From Aquanectria penicillioides (lineage: Eukaryota; Ascomycota; Sordariomycetes; Hypocreales; Nectriaceae), in the NCBI GenBank assembly GCA_003415625.1, contig PYIU01000001.1, positions 6,140,210 to 6,204,209 of the forward strand: a DNA stretch of 64,000 bases. Direction: 5' to 3'. The notes beneath the pieces are model-generated. The model was not told the origin of the DNA and made no database searches. It was given only the letters and a program-made list of their open reading frames with translations. The translations under genes and the position numbers were made by a program. Position 1 is the stretch's first letter, and each line of letters starts with the position of its first letter. Positions 23,401-35,790 of the stretch are shown piece after piece.

Positions 23401-26400
23401 GAACGCGCGAGCGACTGAGCGAGGTGCAGCTTCAGAAGGGCACCGTGACTCCACGTCTACAGCATGGATTGCGGCTGTTCGTCAGACTCATTACCCCATC
23501 CAGTTCAATCTTCAAACATCCCAACCCAGCATGGATGCCCAGATACAGTAGGTCGATAGACAGATGGCTAGATACTGCCCTCGCCACAAACCCCAGGTGG
23601 TGCCTTTAGAATGTGGGACAAGCACACACAGAGGGCAGCATCCTTCATCGATGGCCTCTTCTCGTCCAACCCCGGAACGGTGCTACGGTGGCTCAAGGCT
23701 TGATGCCCATTGCCGCTCCCCATCGTCATTCTTTCCATTCACCCATTCATCCATTCATTCATGTGCCCATTCATTCTTATTGTCACCTGCCACAATACCC
23801 GCAAGACATTCCCCCGTTCCAAACGGTCGGAACTGTAATGAAAACGCCATCGGTCAACTTACTGCCACAGCTCGGGCGCTCGTCCCTCCGCCCGTTGTCG
23901 CTGGCGGACACCAGATTAGGGGATTCTTGCGCCGTTGAACATTGGACGCTGTCCCGTTTCCGCTGCCGATGCGGCGGCCCGAGCCCCAATAAGGCCCCAA
24001 AGAACTCAAGTACTTATCTCGATGGCGCCAGAGTTGCTCAGCAAAACTTCATTGGCCGTGAACCTTTGATCGGGGGGAACTCTACGCCAACGCCATGTCG
24101 CCAACCAACTTTGCGTGTCACTCGAGGAATATCTCCTGAACCCCCCAAATTCGGCACAATCTGCGAGACGAAATGCTGTGGTTTCCTAACAACAATGACG
24201 TCCGCTGCCGTTTTGTCCACGCTGACCGACTGACGCTGGCCTGACCTCTCACCTCACCTGGAAACCGTATTTGCACCCAACCTCACCACTTACGCCCTGG
24301 CCACGACCGCTTTTGGAAATACCGACTTCCCCAAGCACCGTAACATCACCATCCATACACTATCGGCAACGCATACGAAAGCACCAACGTATGTACAGGT
24401 AAAATAGCGAGATGGCGCCTGACGTTTACAAATCCTTGGCTGGGCCTAGACTGCGACTTGGCGCGCAGGATACTGACGCACGAAGCCAGATCGCCATGAT
24501 CATGTTGATCTCCTTCCTTTGCGATCCCTCTCCCTTGCCATCCTGGCCATACCCCACGCCGGAAGTCTACCGCAACCACATGGATGGACCGCGGCGACCC
24601 CCGAGAGAAGGGGGCAGGGACTAACGGTGAGCGCCCCAGAACGGATTTCTGCGTTGGCGATCACATCCAATCCATCCCCAGTCTCCATGCGCATAGGATC
24701 TGTATGTATGGGATAGGACCAAAAAAATTTGTAAGGGCCCTAGGCCAAATTATTACGAGGCTAATATACCGTACATCCCACAAGACGACGATATCGGTGA
24801 TAGCAGCGTCTAAATCCAGGGAGACATTGGTCATTGAAATGTCATGTACCTAACTATAGCATCGTGGACCCCCAATCCCCCAAGTTTGATGTCCTGTCCA
24901 CCGCCACTCTGAACTGGGCATGACAGGTCGTCGAAGCAATGCAAATCCCACCCCAGAACGGGAAAGGGAAGGATGGCCCTGCCATGCGACGCCGCCCTGC
25001 CACAGTAGGCCGCCTGCGGTGCTCTCCCTCGCCAAGTCCACCACTGCAGCATCCCGCGACTCGTTGCAGTTGGCGCAAAAGCCCAGTTCGCTGCAATTCC
25101 CTTATCCGGCAGTCTCACAGGTGCGTAGCGTAGAGATTGCGGCTGTCCCGCGCGGCATCAGCCTTGTCTTTCCCTCTGTGTGTGAGTGTGGGTGTGTGTG
25201 GGCGATGGTGACCTTTGTTCACGCTCACAAACATCATGTCTGAGATTGGTTGCCGCCGTTTGCCTGTGCCTCAAGTCAACAGAGAGAGGGAGGCACGGAG
25301 CACACAGAGGCATTCCCTGGCTTCTGGGCTTCGCCTTGAACGATTCAACCGGTGAGGAAAACCTCTCAAGAAGCCTCTGGACCGATTCAGACCCCGTAAC
25401 CAACCACCACGACCCAAACCATCACCTCCATTTCGGGTTTTGGGTGCTCGTCTCTGCGCTACTTCATGCCACATGCAATGTCATCCATCCTCCCCGCTCA
25501 CGCCGTTCCTCTCTGCCGACCCCCTTCACTTCGCTGGCCCCCCTCATGAACAAACGACCCCCCTCAGAGTTTCTCTCAGCATATTGATCTTTGCCTTGCA
25601 GCCTGAATAACGCATTGCTCCGTCGACATGGGGCGTGCCGGCTGGCACCCACATCAATTGTCTCAATGCCAACCGGTAGTTTCGTCCACTACTGGCGGGG
25701 GCAATAACTAGTCGAATAGAGCCGCCAAAGCAACCTTCCTGGACCTGGGCTCATCAAGAGTTGATTTGCCCACCTGCTTGTGTTGGTTCCAGCATGTTTT
25801 TAAGGAACCAACAAACTCGACCAGATTGGAAGTCCCCCCTCCATCAAACACACAAGCCGCCATCTTCGTCTCCGAACCCCCAGTAACTCCAGATCTAGAC
25901 TATTGGCCGCGTTTTTGCTTGTGTGGCCATCCTGATGATCCCCGTACCCAACAGGTCTCTTCTTTTTTTTTGTCCAAAGGACTCATGAGGGGTGAACACC
26001 AACCACACGGCTTGACGAAGGTGCATCCTTCGCAGTGCAGGCTTTCCAGTCCCCATCGCCGGTCTCCACAGGGGATCGACAACTGCTGCAGCGGCGCCAG
26101 CGGCGAGCAGAAGCTCATGTCGCCTGCGTTCCACGTCAGGGCACATTGACGGAATCCATGTCTAATAATCTCACCAATCTATCGTCCGTCTCGGTCGCCC
26201 CGTTGGGAGCCTCTCAGAGCGTCTAGGGCAGTCGATCTTCGTTTCTCCGCCAGCCATTCTGTCGAGTCCTTGACCGTCGGTTTCGGCCAACTCACTTCTG
26301 CGCCCAGCCCCAGTAACCGACAGAGAACCCTGGGTCAACGCTACATTGGCTTCATCTGAGGCCGCTTTTTTTCTTCTTCTTTGTTTCGCTTCGTGTGCCA

Positions 26401-29400
26401 TGCATCGCCGTCGGCACTTCGCATCGATGTTGACGACGCTGGCACGCTAACCCGTCAGCTCCGGGCATGCAGACATGGTTCCCCCGAATGCTCGCGTCTC
26501 TAGTTAGGGATGCATTCCCTGTCTGCCCACTGTTGATGCGCCTTGCAAGCGTTGACAAGCCATCACCTGACCTTGCATCCACTCAGCGGGCATTAATAGG
26601 CCTGGTACTGGGCAGATCTTCACTGATTTTTTTTTTTCCACATGGACTCGGACTGGGGTACTAGTTGAATGGCTAGAGGCTGGAAGGTTAACCCTTGGAC
26701 TTGTTATCGTGCTTGTTTCTGGTGGTGATTCAGTATCAAAGATGCCACGGACCTCAATGAAGCAATTTTTTCGGCTCAAATATGCACCAGCCACAGAAAA
26801 GGGAATTGGTGGAAAAGGAATTCTGTCAACAATACCCCCCCGTTGAAGAGCCAGACCTGGTTTACTAGTGGCATTGCAATTATGAGAAATTGGGTGAGAA
26901 ATACGGACTGGGTGACTGAGCAAACCTGCTTCGAACCCACTATAGAGAGTTCAGGTGGATGGAGACCCCATTGCTGTCGCTTTCCTTCTTCAGCTGGCAT
27001 CTTCGTTGTTGGCCCGACCGTGTGCATCTCGTTCAGTTGCTGCAGATGGCCCAACAAACTTCAAACCAGTCGATCTGGCCAGAGGCCGTAAAATTACCAT
27101 CATTGTCGAGGTCCGGCGGTGTACGATGGAACAGGTCAACGGCCCCGACGCCGGACATGCATCCCCAATCCGTCCGCACCCGCGTCCCCATCACCAACTG
27201 AGAAATAAAATAAAATAAAAAGCATGGACTTATAATACGAATTGGCATGAGTCACTGCTACCACTTGCTTTAGGGGTTTCAATCGATGCCCGTCTGCAAA
27301 GTTGATTCACTGGCATCTAGTGAGAGGACGGTGTTAGAACACAGGAATGCCACGAAGGAAGTGTCTCCTGTTTCTTCGTCGATCCACGAGTCACCCCGTA
27401 GCGATAGATGAGTCGAGAATGACATGCACCTAATAAGTTGGCAAAAAAGAAGAAAACAAAAGCATAGTGCCGTGCAGGATGGACCGAACCAAGCTTCTCA
27501 TACAGGGTCAAACCCGGCACAAAAGATTACCCAATGTAAAGCCGTTACGCTGTCAACACTGGCTCTGATCTTTACCGATCAAAGAAGCCGAGGAAGGTCA
27601 GATGTCAACTGCCCGAGGGCGATCCCCCGTTTCTTGTGTGCAGTACAGAGCGCCCTGTGTCACTCCATCGGGCGGGCAAAAGAAAACCTACCCTATCACC
27701 TAGGCACGATCGTTCTCTTCCCGCGGTATGTCTGCAATGTACCTACTGTAAGAATACCGTCCTGAGACCCGCCTTACAGTACCACGCCGTCTTTGCAGCG
27801 GCGTCAATCGATCACCACGCAGCGGCAAGGAGAAAATGCGCACGGGCGTGACAGGAGACTAGAGCGAGCGGGCCCTTGTCGATGACCAAGTCGCTGTTTC
27901 TTCCTTCCACATTCCGACTGGACGCCTCTCTATGCCATCTCCCGAAGCCCATGCCCGAATCGTCCCGTCTTTGGACGATGCCTGTTGGCTGTTGGTCCGA
28001 TTGTGTTGGTTGGGCACGACAAACGACAGCCACGTTCTGTCCCTGTATGTAGGTACGTCAAAGTGACAGCAGCGCCAAGGCTAATAGACACTCGACACTT
28101 CGCTTCCCCATGCGCTTGCCAACAGCACAGTAGTGCGTCCGTACGAGGCGTGCGTATTCGTACACCTTTACCTCATCCTCTCCTCCGTGGCCGTCCGTGT
28201 CATCAGTCACCTGTCTTTTATCCTTGTCGTGGGCCAACAAAGAAAGAAGGGTAAAAGAAAATACAGGAAATCGACAATGCAGCGACATCTCCTGATACCC
28301 AAAGCCTCGGTTCTTGGTCTCCAACACGGTAGAATAGGGGAGCAGCGTCATTGCCCTTGCAGGATGGAACAATGTCGAAGCCACCAACAAGCCCACGGTG
28401 GTCACATTCTTGACCTCGCAACGAAGCAAACTTTGGCAGGAGCCATACTTAGAGCCACGAGCTATTGAAAAGAAAACTAAACTAGCGACGGCACAGTTTC
28501 TCGGATCGATCACCAACGGATGATAGCGAAACCCACCTTTGACAGATCCACGTCTAGGTGGAGCTCGCTGAAGCTAGATCCTTTCCTCACCCTCGAGAGT
28601 CGAGGCCTCAAGACTCCCGCCAACCCGTCCCTGCATGTATGCCATCATGACCAGAGGATTCAAGAGGGAGAATAGGTATCTACGTACCTGAGTACTAAGA
28701 GCCGCGTGTTCCCACATGGCTGAGTACATGTACGTGCAGCAAACCCATTCTTGTACCAGCCCATCAATAGAATCCAGACAGACGCCGCGGCCTGGCAAAT
28801 CCGCTCGGCCTCGTTGACTATGTTGCCCAAAAGCCAGGATGGGCCTGAAATCGCGGATATCCCTCGTTCCCCGCATTTCCTGGTTCGGATGTTGGACCTC
28901 GTAATGGGCAACGGGAGCCACTTGCAATGGTCAGTCTCCGGAGTCAAATGCACGGTCTCTGCGGTGTGTCAACAAGTCATGGCCCCCAAGACACGTTAGA
29001 AAGCTCCGGCGGTGCATGATGGCCGAGGGCCTGAAAGATGAGCTGGATGTTACGTAGAGGACAATGCGCTGAATGAATGGTGATTGTATCATAGGGCTGA
29101 GGAGCAGCAGCAGTCTCAAGTCCTAGGCCTTTGCGGTAAGGAACTGCCTGCCTCCGCACCCATGCCCGGCGACCTCGCAGTGAACGACCAAAAGATCAAG
29201 GCATTGATTGCCATGCCATGTACGGGAAATGCGATATTCCGAGAATAGCGACAACCCCATGCCTGCTGAAATGGAAGATTCCAAGCCGTTTTACATACGT
29301 CACCAGGGGATTTAGAACGCCTCCTCTCTACGCACTCCTACCCTACCAGAAGCCTCCCCCCTAGCGCGAGAACGAAGAGCCTCATTTGGAAGCTGAAGTG

Positions 29401-32400
29401 CCTTCGTTCCCGTCGCTCACCCTGGGGCATGTTCAGGCTTCTGTTCGTAGCCACCCGAGCGGTATTGCAGAAGCTTCAGGGAAATGGGTCAATGTGGATG
29501 AATTTGGTACGGCGCAGCAGCTTCGCCAGCAAGGATATTGGCCGCGGAAGGCGGAAGGAGAAGACCATACCCCCGTCCCACATCTCAACCCTTCCCCTCG
29601 CCAAGTCCCTAGAAGCTGACCAGGCCAGGTCATCCTTGGGACCTCCGAACTCTCGCAGCGCGAATTCAAGGACGAGAAAGTGGTTCCCGGGCCAAGGTGA
29701 CGGCATGGCAATTTTGCCAGCCGAGCCACAGAATGTGCCTTGTTGCTTAGTTCCACAGTAGCTGCCGTCAACGGTCGTGCAAAAAAAAAAAACACGCCGT
29801 CGACAAACGCTCGATCAGTCCCCCGAACCCAGCGAGAGATGCCGCGCCTTTCTAGACCGCTACGGGCAAGGACTGCTCCACCCGGATCGAGCACATCGTT
29901 TACCCGCCGATGGTTATGGCGTGCTTTACTCAAACTCAGCTGTGGAGCGTGACAGGTCTTTCGTTTGCTTGTGAATTCAAGGGGTTGAAACCCTCGTCAA
30001 TGTTTGGCGGATTGGACTGGACGGCACGGGACGGGATGGGATGGCGCCGGGCTGGGCTGAGAGAGACACAAGCCAAGCCCAAGACTACAGGTGGGGAGTT
30101 TGTCAATGGGATGGAAAGGAGATGCTCTCACCACAGCAGCCATGACACCCCGTGCGAAAGATCCATTATGCAGGGCTCAACGACCTCGCTTCCAAGCGGA
30201 AAGAAAATAGAATGGCCCAATTTACAGAGCCGCCACAAACTTCGTAGGGTCCAGTTGTTGAGCGAAAAGCGGGCTTCACCAATCGTCAACAGATATGATC
30301 GAGGACGCTTACTCGCTGGTTCGCTTCGCATCGTCACATCCTGGTTCTCAAGACGGGAAACGCCGAGCAAGAGAGGGGGGAAAAATACACTATGTATTGC
30401 TGAGGTGCCTGCAGGCTAGATTAGCTGACGTTACGCACGTGTCGACAAGTCGTGGGCTTCCTCTTCCGATCGGCTCATCTGTACATGCTACTCTGTGCCG
30501 CTACGCATATCATGTCGTTAAGCGCCCCGCCATTTCGTCGGCGACCTCGTTGGGTCAAGGTCGACGTCGTCGATTCCCATCCTGTCACCCAACTGCCTAG
30601 TTTTACTATGCACACCCTCCAGGCAACATTGTGAGGCAGGAGCGGGAAGAAAATGGCCGCTGAGGGGGGACCCCTATATCAAACACGGCCCGGGTATATC
30701 AGACTGAAGGTTGCAGCCCAGCGGAAATTCCAAATTTGCCGACCCCCGCGTGTCATGTATGTCATGTATCTGACGCCAAAGAGGCCATGGCCGCCGAAGT
30801 TTCCAAACGCACCGTGAAGGCCCGGGCGGCGGAGGACCGAGGGCCGGGCGGCGGTGACGAACCGTAGCAGGACACCAGGCGGAGCAGCAAGACGATGGAA
30901 CACGGACATAGGTTCGCCGCGACTCATCGCCTGGTCGGGGGACTCGTTCCTTCACAACTATTCATCGACTTCAAGCCATGGGATCGCAATCGCAAACGCA
31001 AAACGCACCGCACGGATCTGAGCAACGCCCAGGTCCCCCAGCCTCTCCCACTCGTGGTGGATGGCACGGAGGGCCCTGGAGCAGGGGTGATAGCCGTCCG
31101 CATCTGCACCACAACCGAAGCGGAATTGGCATCAGAAGGGGATCATGGGCGAAAGGCAACGAGCCCTGGCCCAAAGTCTAAGCCTGTGACGCGGGCCAGC
31201 AGCACAAGATGGAAATGGAAAAGAGAGCAGAAAAAAGAGACGAGGGAAATAAGGAAAGGAGAAAAAAAAAGTGGCCTGGCCCTGTCTGGTCACCAGAACC
31301 AAACCTGTGACGCGCTTTAGCTGGGTTCCCGCATCGAGGCCATGTCCACGCCGAAGAAGCGCCCCATCTCGGTGAGCCGATGAACAAGGCGAGACGGAGG
31401 AAGGGACAAGAACATAACATTGAAGACATGTACCAATATGTGTGTGCATGCGCAGGACGCGGTGTTCGCGATGGAAACACACCAGAAGACGCAGACAGCA
31501 AGCACCTGCGGAACAGGGCCGCGCCGCCCGCCCGTCCGTAGAGGGCAGGATTTCGGAGGACAATACCTGGGGTAAGCCATTCGGAAGGCTCCTCTATTGC
31601 CCGGTCCAGGTCCAACCTTGAGTTTCGCAAGTCCCGACGCATGTCGTCGACAAGTCTCACGTTTCTTCGACATCTCTCCACCTGCCTGTGAAGCCGTCCA
31701 TTGATCCCGCCCCCTCCTCTCCTCACTCCCCCTCCCCAAAACCTCCATCGCCTGTGGCACTTCTCTGACCCTTGTTGATCCTCCCGCTCTTGCTCCTGTT
31801 GTTGCGGGTCCCGCCCCTCGAGTTGGGCGCGATTATACTACGGGCCAGAACCGGCTTGCACACTCCGAAGGATCAGTTCGGCGCACAGGTTGTCGCCGCC
31901 GTCAGTCGAGAAACCCGCGTCATCGATGCTGCATGTCTCGCGGTTGTGCGGTGCGGCCACAGGCTCCGCAAACCTAATCCCAACGCGTGCGACGGTGCAT
32001 CATATTGCACGCCTTTGGCTCCACGCTGGCGAACCCCCGTCGTTGGGAGGGTCCTGTTCATTCACCCGCACAACAGGTACGGATACGTACGGAGCAAGAA
32101 AAAAACAGGCCATGGAAGAAACCCACGAAAGCAAAAAAAACCAACTGCCTACGAATCTTTCAGGCATCTGCCCACTGTAAACCCGTTGGCCAAATCCGTG
32201 ATCCTGCAGGCACGACTTATCTAATCCACACGTAAGGGCCAAGGCACACAACATCTGCGTGGGGAGGCCACAAGATCTCATGACGTCCAAGGGTCCCGGC
32301 CCTGATCGGCCGCCGTCCGCGGTGACAAGAAAAATTTGCCCTGTCCGAGTGTGATCGAGGATCGGGGCCCTCTCGCAACAGCAACGCAGCCGGGGGGGGT

Positions 32401-32880
32401 GGTGGAGGAGGATTTCCCGTTCCCGTGACGGGATATGGGCCTTGAGCCCTCCCGCTGGTGGAGTCGGGGGGTGAAGGATCACTGATGGAAGGATATGATA
32501 TGAGGGACGTACGTAGGCGCTCGTCTCGGTTACAGGACAGGTCGGCGCGGCAGGCGATCACTGGGCAATGGCATGCATGACGGTTTGCCGTCTCATGCAG
32601 CTTAGCCAATGGACTGAGGGCGGGAGATGGCAGAGAGAGGAGCGCCAATGGCTCGGTGGCATCTAGGAAGAGCCGGCAATTTGAGGTGCCCTCTGTCGCA
32701 GATTTGTGATAAGTTTTTTTTTTTTTTTTTTTGCGAGGTGTTGGGCTGGGGGATGCCCAAAAGGTATGCAACACATATGTTGAGAAGTGACCAGTCTAGA
32801 TATCGGCCGAGTCACAGATATTGTAAGGCGAGATGAAGTGTGGATTGTATCAATTTGGGCTCGGCCTCTGCCAAGGCCCT
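20473..32880. other. Gene-free region, low-complexity rich (left part of the gene desert)
   Basis: More than 12 kb in which I find no reading frame with recognisable protein content on either strand. Longest open frames (285, 250 and 206 codons at 21969..22826, 22195..22947 and 23613..24233) consist of His/Pro/Cys/Ser low-complexity from CA/TG and CT repeats and overlap each other. Contents include CA/TG-rich stretches (21860-21895, 22660-22800, 25175-25200), CATT repeats near 23740-23780, a 19-nt T run, and scattered CCTAGG/TACGTA sites. The left end should include the promoter and leader of the gene at 20472. A long noncoding transcript is possible but cannot be seen from sequence. Confidence 0.6.
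32714..32732. repeat. Poly-T tract (19 T)
   Basis: Uninterrupted run of T on the plus strand inside the gene desert; length is prone to sequencing error. Confidence 0.9.
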
Positions 32881-34989
32881 TGGGATATGGATTCGGATGT
32901 AGTTATAGGTGCCTTGCATGTGCATCTCGGGAGGGGGGGCAAGTATATTGAAACATAGGACTCGCGAGGGAGGCATATTGAGGGTATCAAGACAGCCACA
33001 GAGCTAGGCACTCAAAGATCAGTTGAGAGAGACGTTGCGACGCGGTTTGGGAGCCCGAGAGATTCGTGCATGAAGGGTCCAGAACATTATCTATTCTTGG
33101 TTTTCGGCTGGAGCAGAGTTTCCTGTGTTAAAAATGGAGATTATGATTCGCCGGATGGGTATTCACTGAGAAGGTGTTTCACACCTTTGGGACATGCATC
33201 TTGTTTGTGTGAAAAGGGCTTGCCAATAATGGCACTACTAGATATCAACATGTGATGCATCAGTCAAACTACTGTAAGGTCACATTCTTCCTCGACTTGA
33301 ACCTCCAAAGAAACTCTAGATTTTTAGTTCTGGGGAGAGATATGTGAATAATGTAGCCTCGAACCAGGCCAACTTCGTTCCGCTTTACAGCCTGGTGCTC
33401 AACTTCCCAGTTCACCTCACTCAAGGGAATGGTTTCAAAGCATCAAATCATTCCTTACGCTCCTTTGTCGCATTTGAGAGTTTCTCTCAATGGAATGTTG
33501 CCCTCTCGGACCAAAATCTGGCCCAGTGAGAGAATGTGGTGTTAGATCATGTCTGAGTCACGATCTAAAAAGGTCCCTGAATCAACTACGGACATGGCGT
33601 CACAAAGGCATTGTCTCATGTCTAATTAATATTGAATCCATCCTCCCTCTTTCACAGTATGGCTATTGGATTCTACAAACACCAATGGGTTTGGAAGTCG
33701 TTAGACCACGGAACAGCTTCGGTCAGAAGGTTAGGAGAGTGGCTAGTTTCGGAGGAAAGGCAATATCGCTAAGTCAGAGCCAGGAGTCAAATGCAGCCAA
33801 GAGGTGTTGGCTACATCTTGCAGGAGGCTTGCATGGCCATTCCTTTCTTGGACAGCCTTGCGAAGGATTGCAGGAAAGAGGACGAAGGAGATGACGGTCA
33901 GGCCAGAGACAGACGTCAGTGGCTACGAACTAGTTGAATTATCAAAAGGGTGTATCCAATTGTGCGTAGACCATTCCGGATTCACTCTTGTTGTCATAGC
34001 CTAGTTGACGATGGCAAATTTAAATACTTGGTTGCATTCACTAGAGTTGACCTTCTTCCGTGACATGTACCCTGGACGCAATCGGCAATTACACTTCGGT
34101 GAAGGCTAGTAACTAAATACAATTATACGCATACACTCATTCATGAGAAGCAATTTTTCTTCGATGAGGTTGCAGTGTTGTTCACGTTGTTGAAGTGCTG
34201 AGTTGTGATATGTCAAGTTGCTGGGGAATCGCGTTGACAGATCGAAGATGTTTCCTCAAATGTTTGGCATCACAAAACAGGAACTCGATAAGTACCCCAC
34301 GTCTAATTTCTTATTTAAACTCCCGATCGAGAGACTGATCAAGATTTACTTTGGTTTGAAATGAAGGCGATTCTTCTGCACCTGATGTGAGCTTACCCTA
34401 GAGTGATTGCCTTGCTCTGTTTGGGAGCCCCCAGGACCATGTAATCCATGCAAACGGTTTGGCAACTTAACATGTCATCTTCATGTATTTATTGAACTTT
34501 CTGGGGTGTGCTACCCGTTGGGCTGTTCTCGCGTATTATGTGGCTAAAGAGATTCATGCTTAAGTAGTTGTCGGCCTCAATGTACACCAACCCAAATTGA
34601 CTGAACCGAGAGGACCACACTTCTTAGGGAATCAAGGTGATTTCGAACTAGCCCTATAGGAAACACTTGGAAGTTCAAGCCAAGAATACCACCTAGGCGT
34701 GCTCAAGATAATAACCACTCTGGCTTGTCAGCAACGTCTAAACCTGGAACTTAAACTTTTACGTTCGAAAAGTTGTCAAATCAACAACCGGGTCCAAGAT
34801 TGATTATTGAGCTTTATGAATGCTACAAGAAAAGCATATTTAACAAGCGTATTACTTAAAATAGTAATCGCTTGGATTCAAGAAGCAGGTCTAACCTTGA
34901 ATATTCAAGCGCACCGTCGTCGAATTAGACTTATCCTTTAGTTTAATCATCTTTTCGGAATGATCAATTCAAGAAACAATGATTACCGA
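32881..34989. other. AT-richer gene-free stretch
   Basis: Visibly richer in A and T than the GC-rich DNA to its left, with no intact gene. A minus-strand frame 33743..33997 is open for 85 codons except one TAG at codon 25 and has a hydrophobic core, so a decayed gene or element is possible. No terminal repeats or transposase motifs were found. RIP-type decay is a possibility that needs dinucleotide counts to test. Confidence 0.4.
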
Positions 34990-35790
34990 CTAGGGCCATA
35001 ATTCACTAGTTACCCACGCATTGTCAACCAACTTGTGGTTCCATCGTTGCGACTTTTCCGGGTCTGACAAATCGACTTGGTCCACTTCCTCCGGCACAAT
35101 CACCACCACTCGGAAGTTCTCTCTCGCAATCTTGTCATGGAGATCCTCTACGGTCTGACCTAATTTTAAACCTGGAGCTGGGTTTGTGCTCAATGGCGTC
35201 CCAGGGGGAGGGTTCTTGAACGAGCCTCGCATTCCTGGACTCAGATTCCCGAAGTGCGCCGTGACTTCGCGACCCCAATCCCACTCCGCAGCACCATCAT
35301 TACTAGTAGGGCGCATATAATTCTGAATGGCCTTCTTTACCGGAGTTGCAGACTCAGAATCAATGTCAGGGCCTAGGATGTAGGCGTGCCCACGTATGCG
35401 CCATTGAGTTCGGGAGGGGCCTGCATAAAACACGGCCTCGATGGGGCCACCGCCGCCAGTTTGGGGCAGAGATGCGGCTCCCGGAGCAGATTCGAAGAGT
35501 TCCGAAGTCTTCTGCATGCGGGCATCGTTGGTAATGGTCAGGAGATCACTCTCGTATGCAGATGGATTCAATGGCGCTGGATTCTTGGGGTTCACTGGAA
35601 GCGACGCCCACATGCCGCGAAACACGACGGTGCGGCATCGAGGTGTAACCCTTGGCGCCGATCCGGTGGATGAAGTGTGTTCATAGTGTAGGGTGCTGAA
35701 GACGCATGTTGGAAGATCCATGGATTTGATATGGCTGAGGAACTGATTGCGCCATGGCGCGGGGGCAGGGCGTGGGGCCTCTGGTGCCAT
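34990..35790 (-). CDS. Pyridoxamine 5'-phosphate oxidase-like flavin-binding protein (Alr4036 type)
   Basis: Predicted FMN-binding split-barrel protein of 266 aa, of the fungal/cyanobacterial Alr4036-type family often annotated as PNPOx-like; substrate unknown. From the chosen start (MAPEAPRPAPAPWRNQF) the order is: an APWRNQFLSHI helix, LPTCVFSTLHYEHTSS, the strand PRCRTVVFRGMWASLP, an ESDLLTITNDARMQKTSELF segment, EAVFYAGPSRTQWRIRGHAY, FRVVVIVPEEVDQVDLSDPE, and a C-terminal WVTSELWP. This mirrors the family, which ends in a W-x-x-x-x-L-x-P tail. The frame stays open to 36204, 138 codons upstream, but that extension has no family match and is Cys- and Thr-rich, so the internal Met just before the conserved helix was chosen. 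No intron is needed. Confidence 0.82.
   Translation of the reverse strand: MAPEAPRPAPAPWRNQFLSHIKSMDLPTCVFSTLHYEHTSSTGSAPRVTPRCRTVVFRGMWASLPVNPKNPAPLNPSAYESDLLTITNDARMQKTSELFESAPGAASLPQTGGGGPIEAVFYAGPSRTQWRIRGHAYILGPDIDSESATPVKKAIQNYMRPTSNDGAAEWDWGREVTAHFGNLSPGMRGSFKNPPPGTPLSTNPAPGLKLGQTVEDLHDKIARENFRVVVIVPEEVDQVDLSDPEKSQRWNHKLVDNAWVTSELWP

Noticed and set aside
23613..24233. 206-codon plus-strand open frame
   Set aside because: No domain or conserved pattern; contains translated CATT repeats; overlaps another frame.
33376..33400. tRNA B-box-like GGTTCGAGGC on the minus strand (similar weak hits near 26930 and 56690)
   Set aside because: No matching T-stem, acceptor stem or A box at the right distance.
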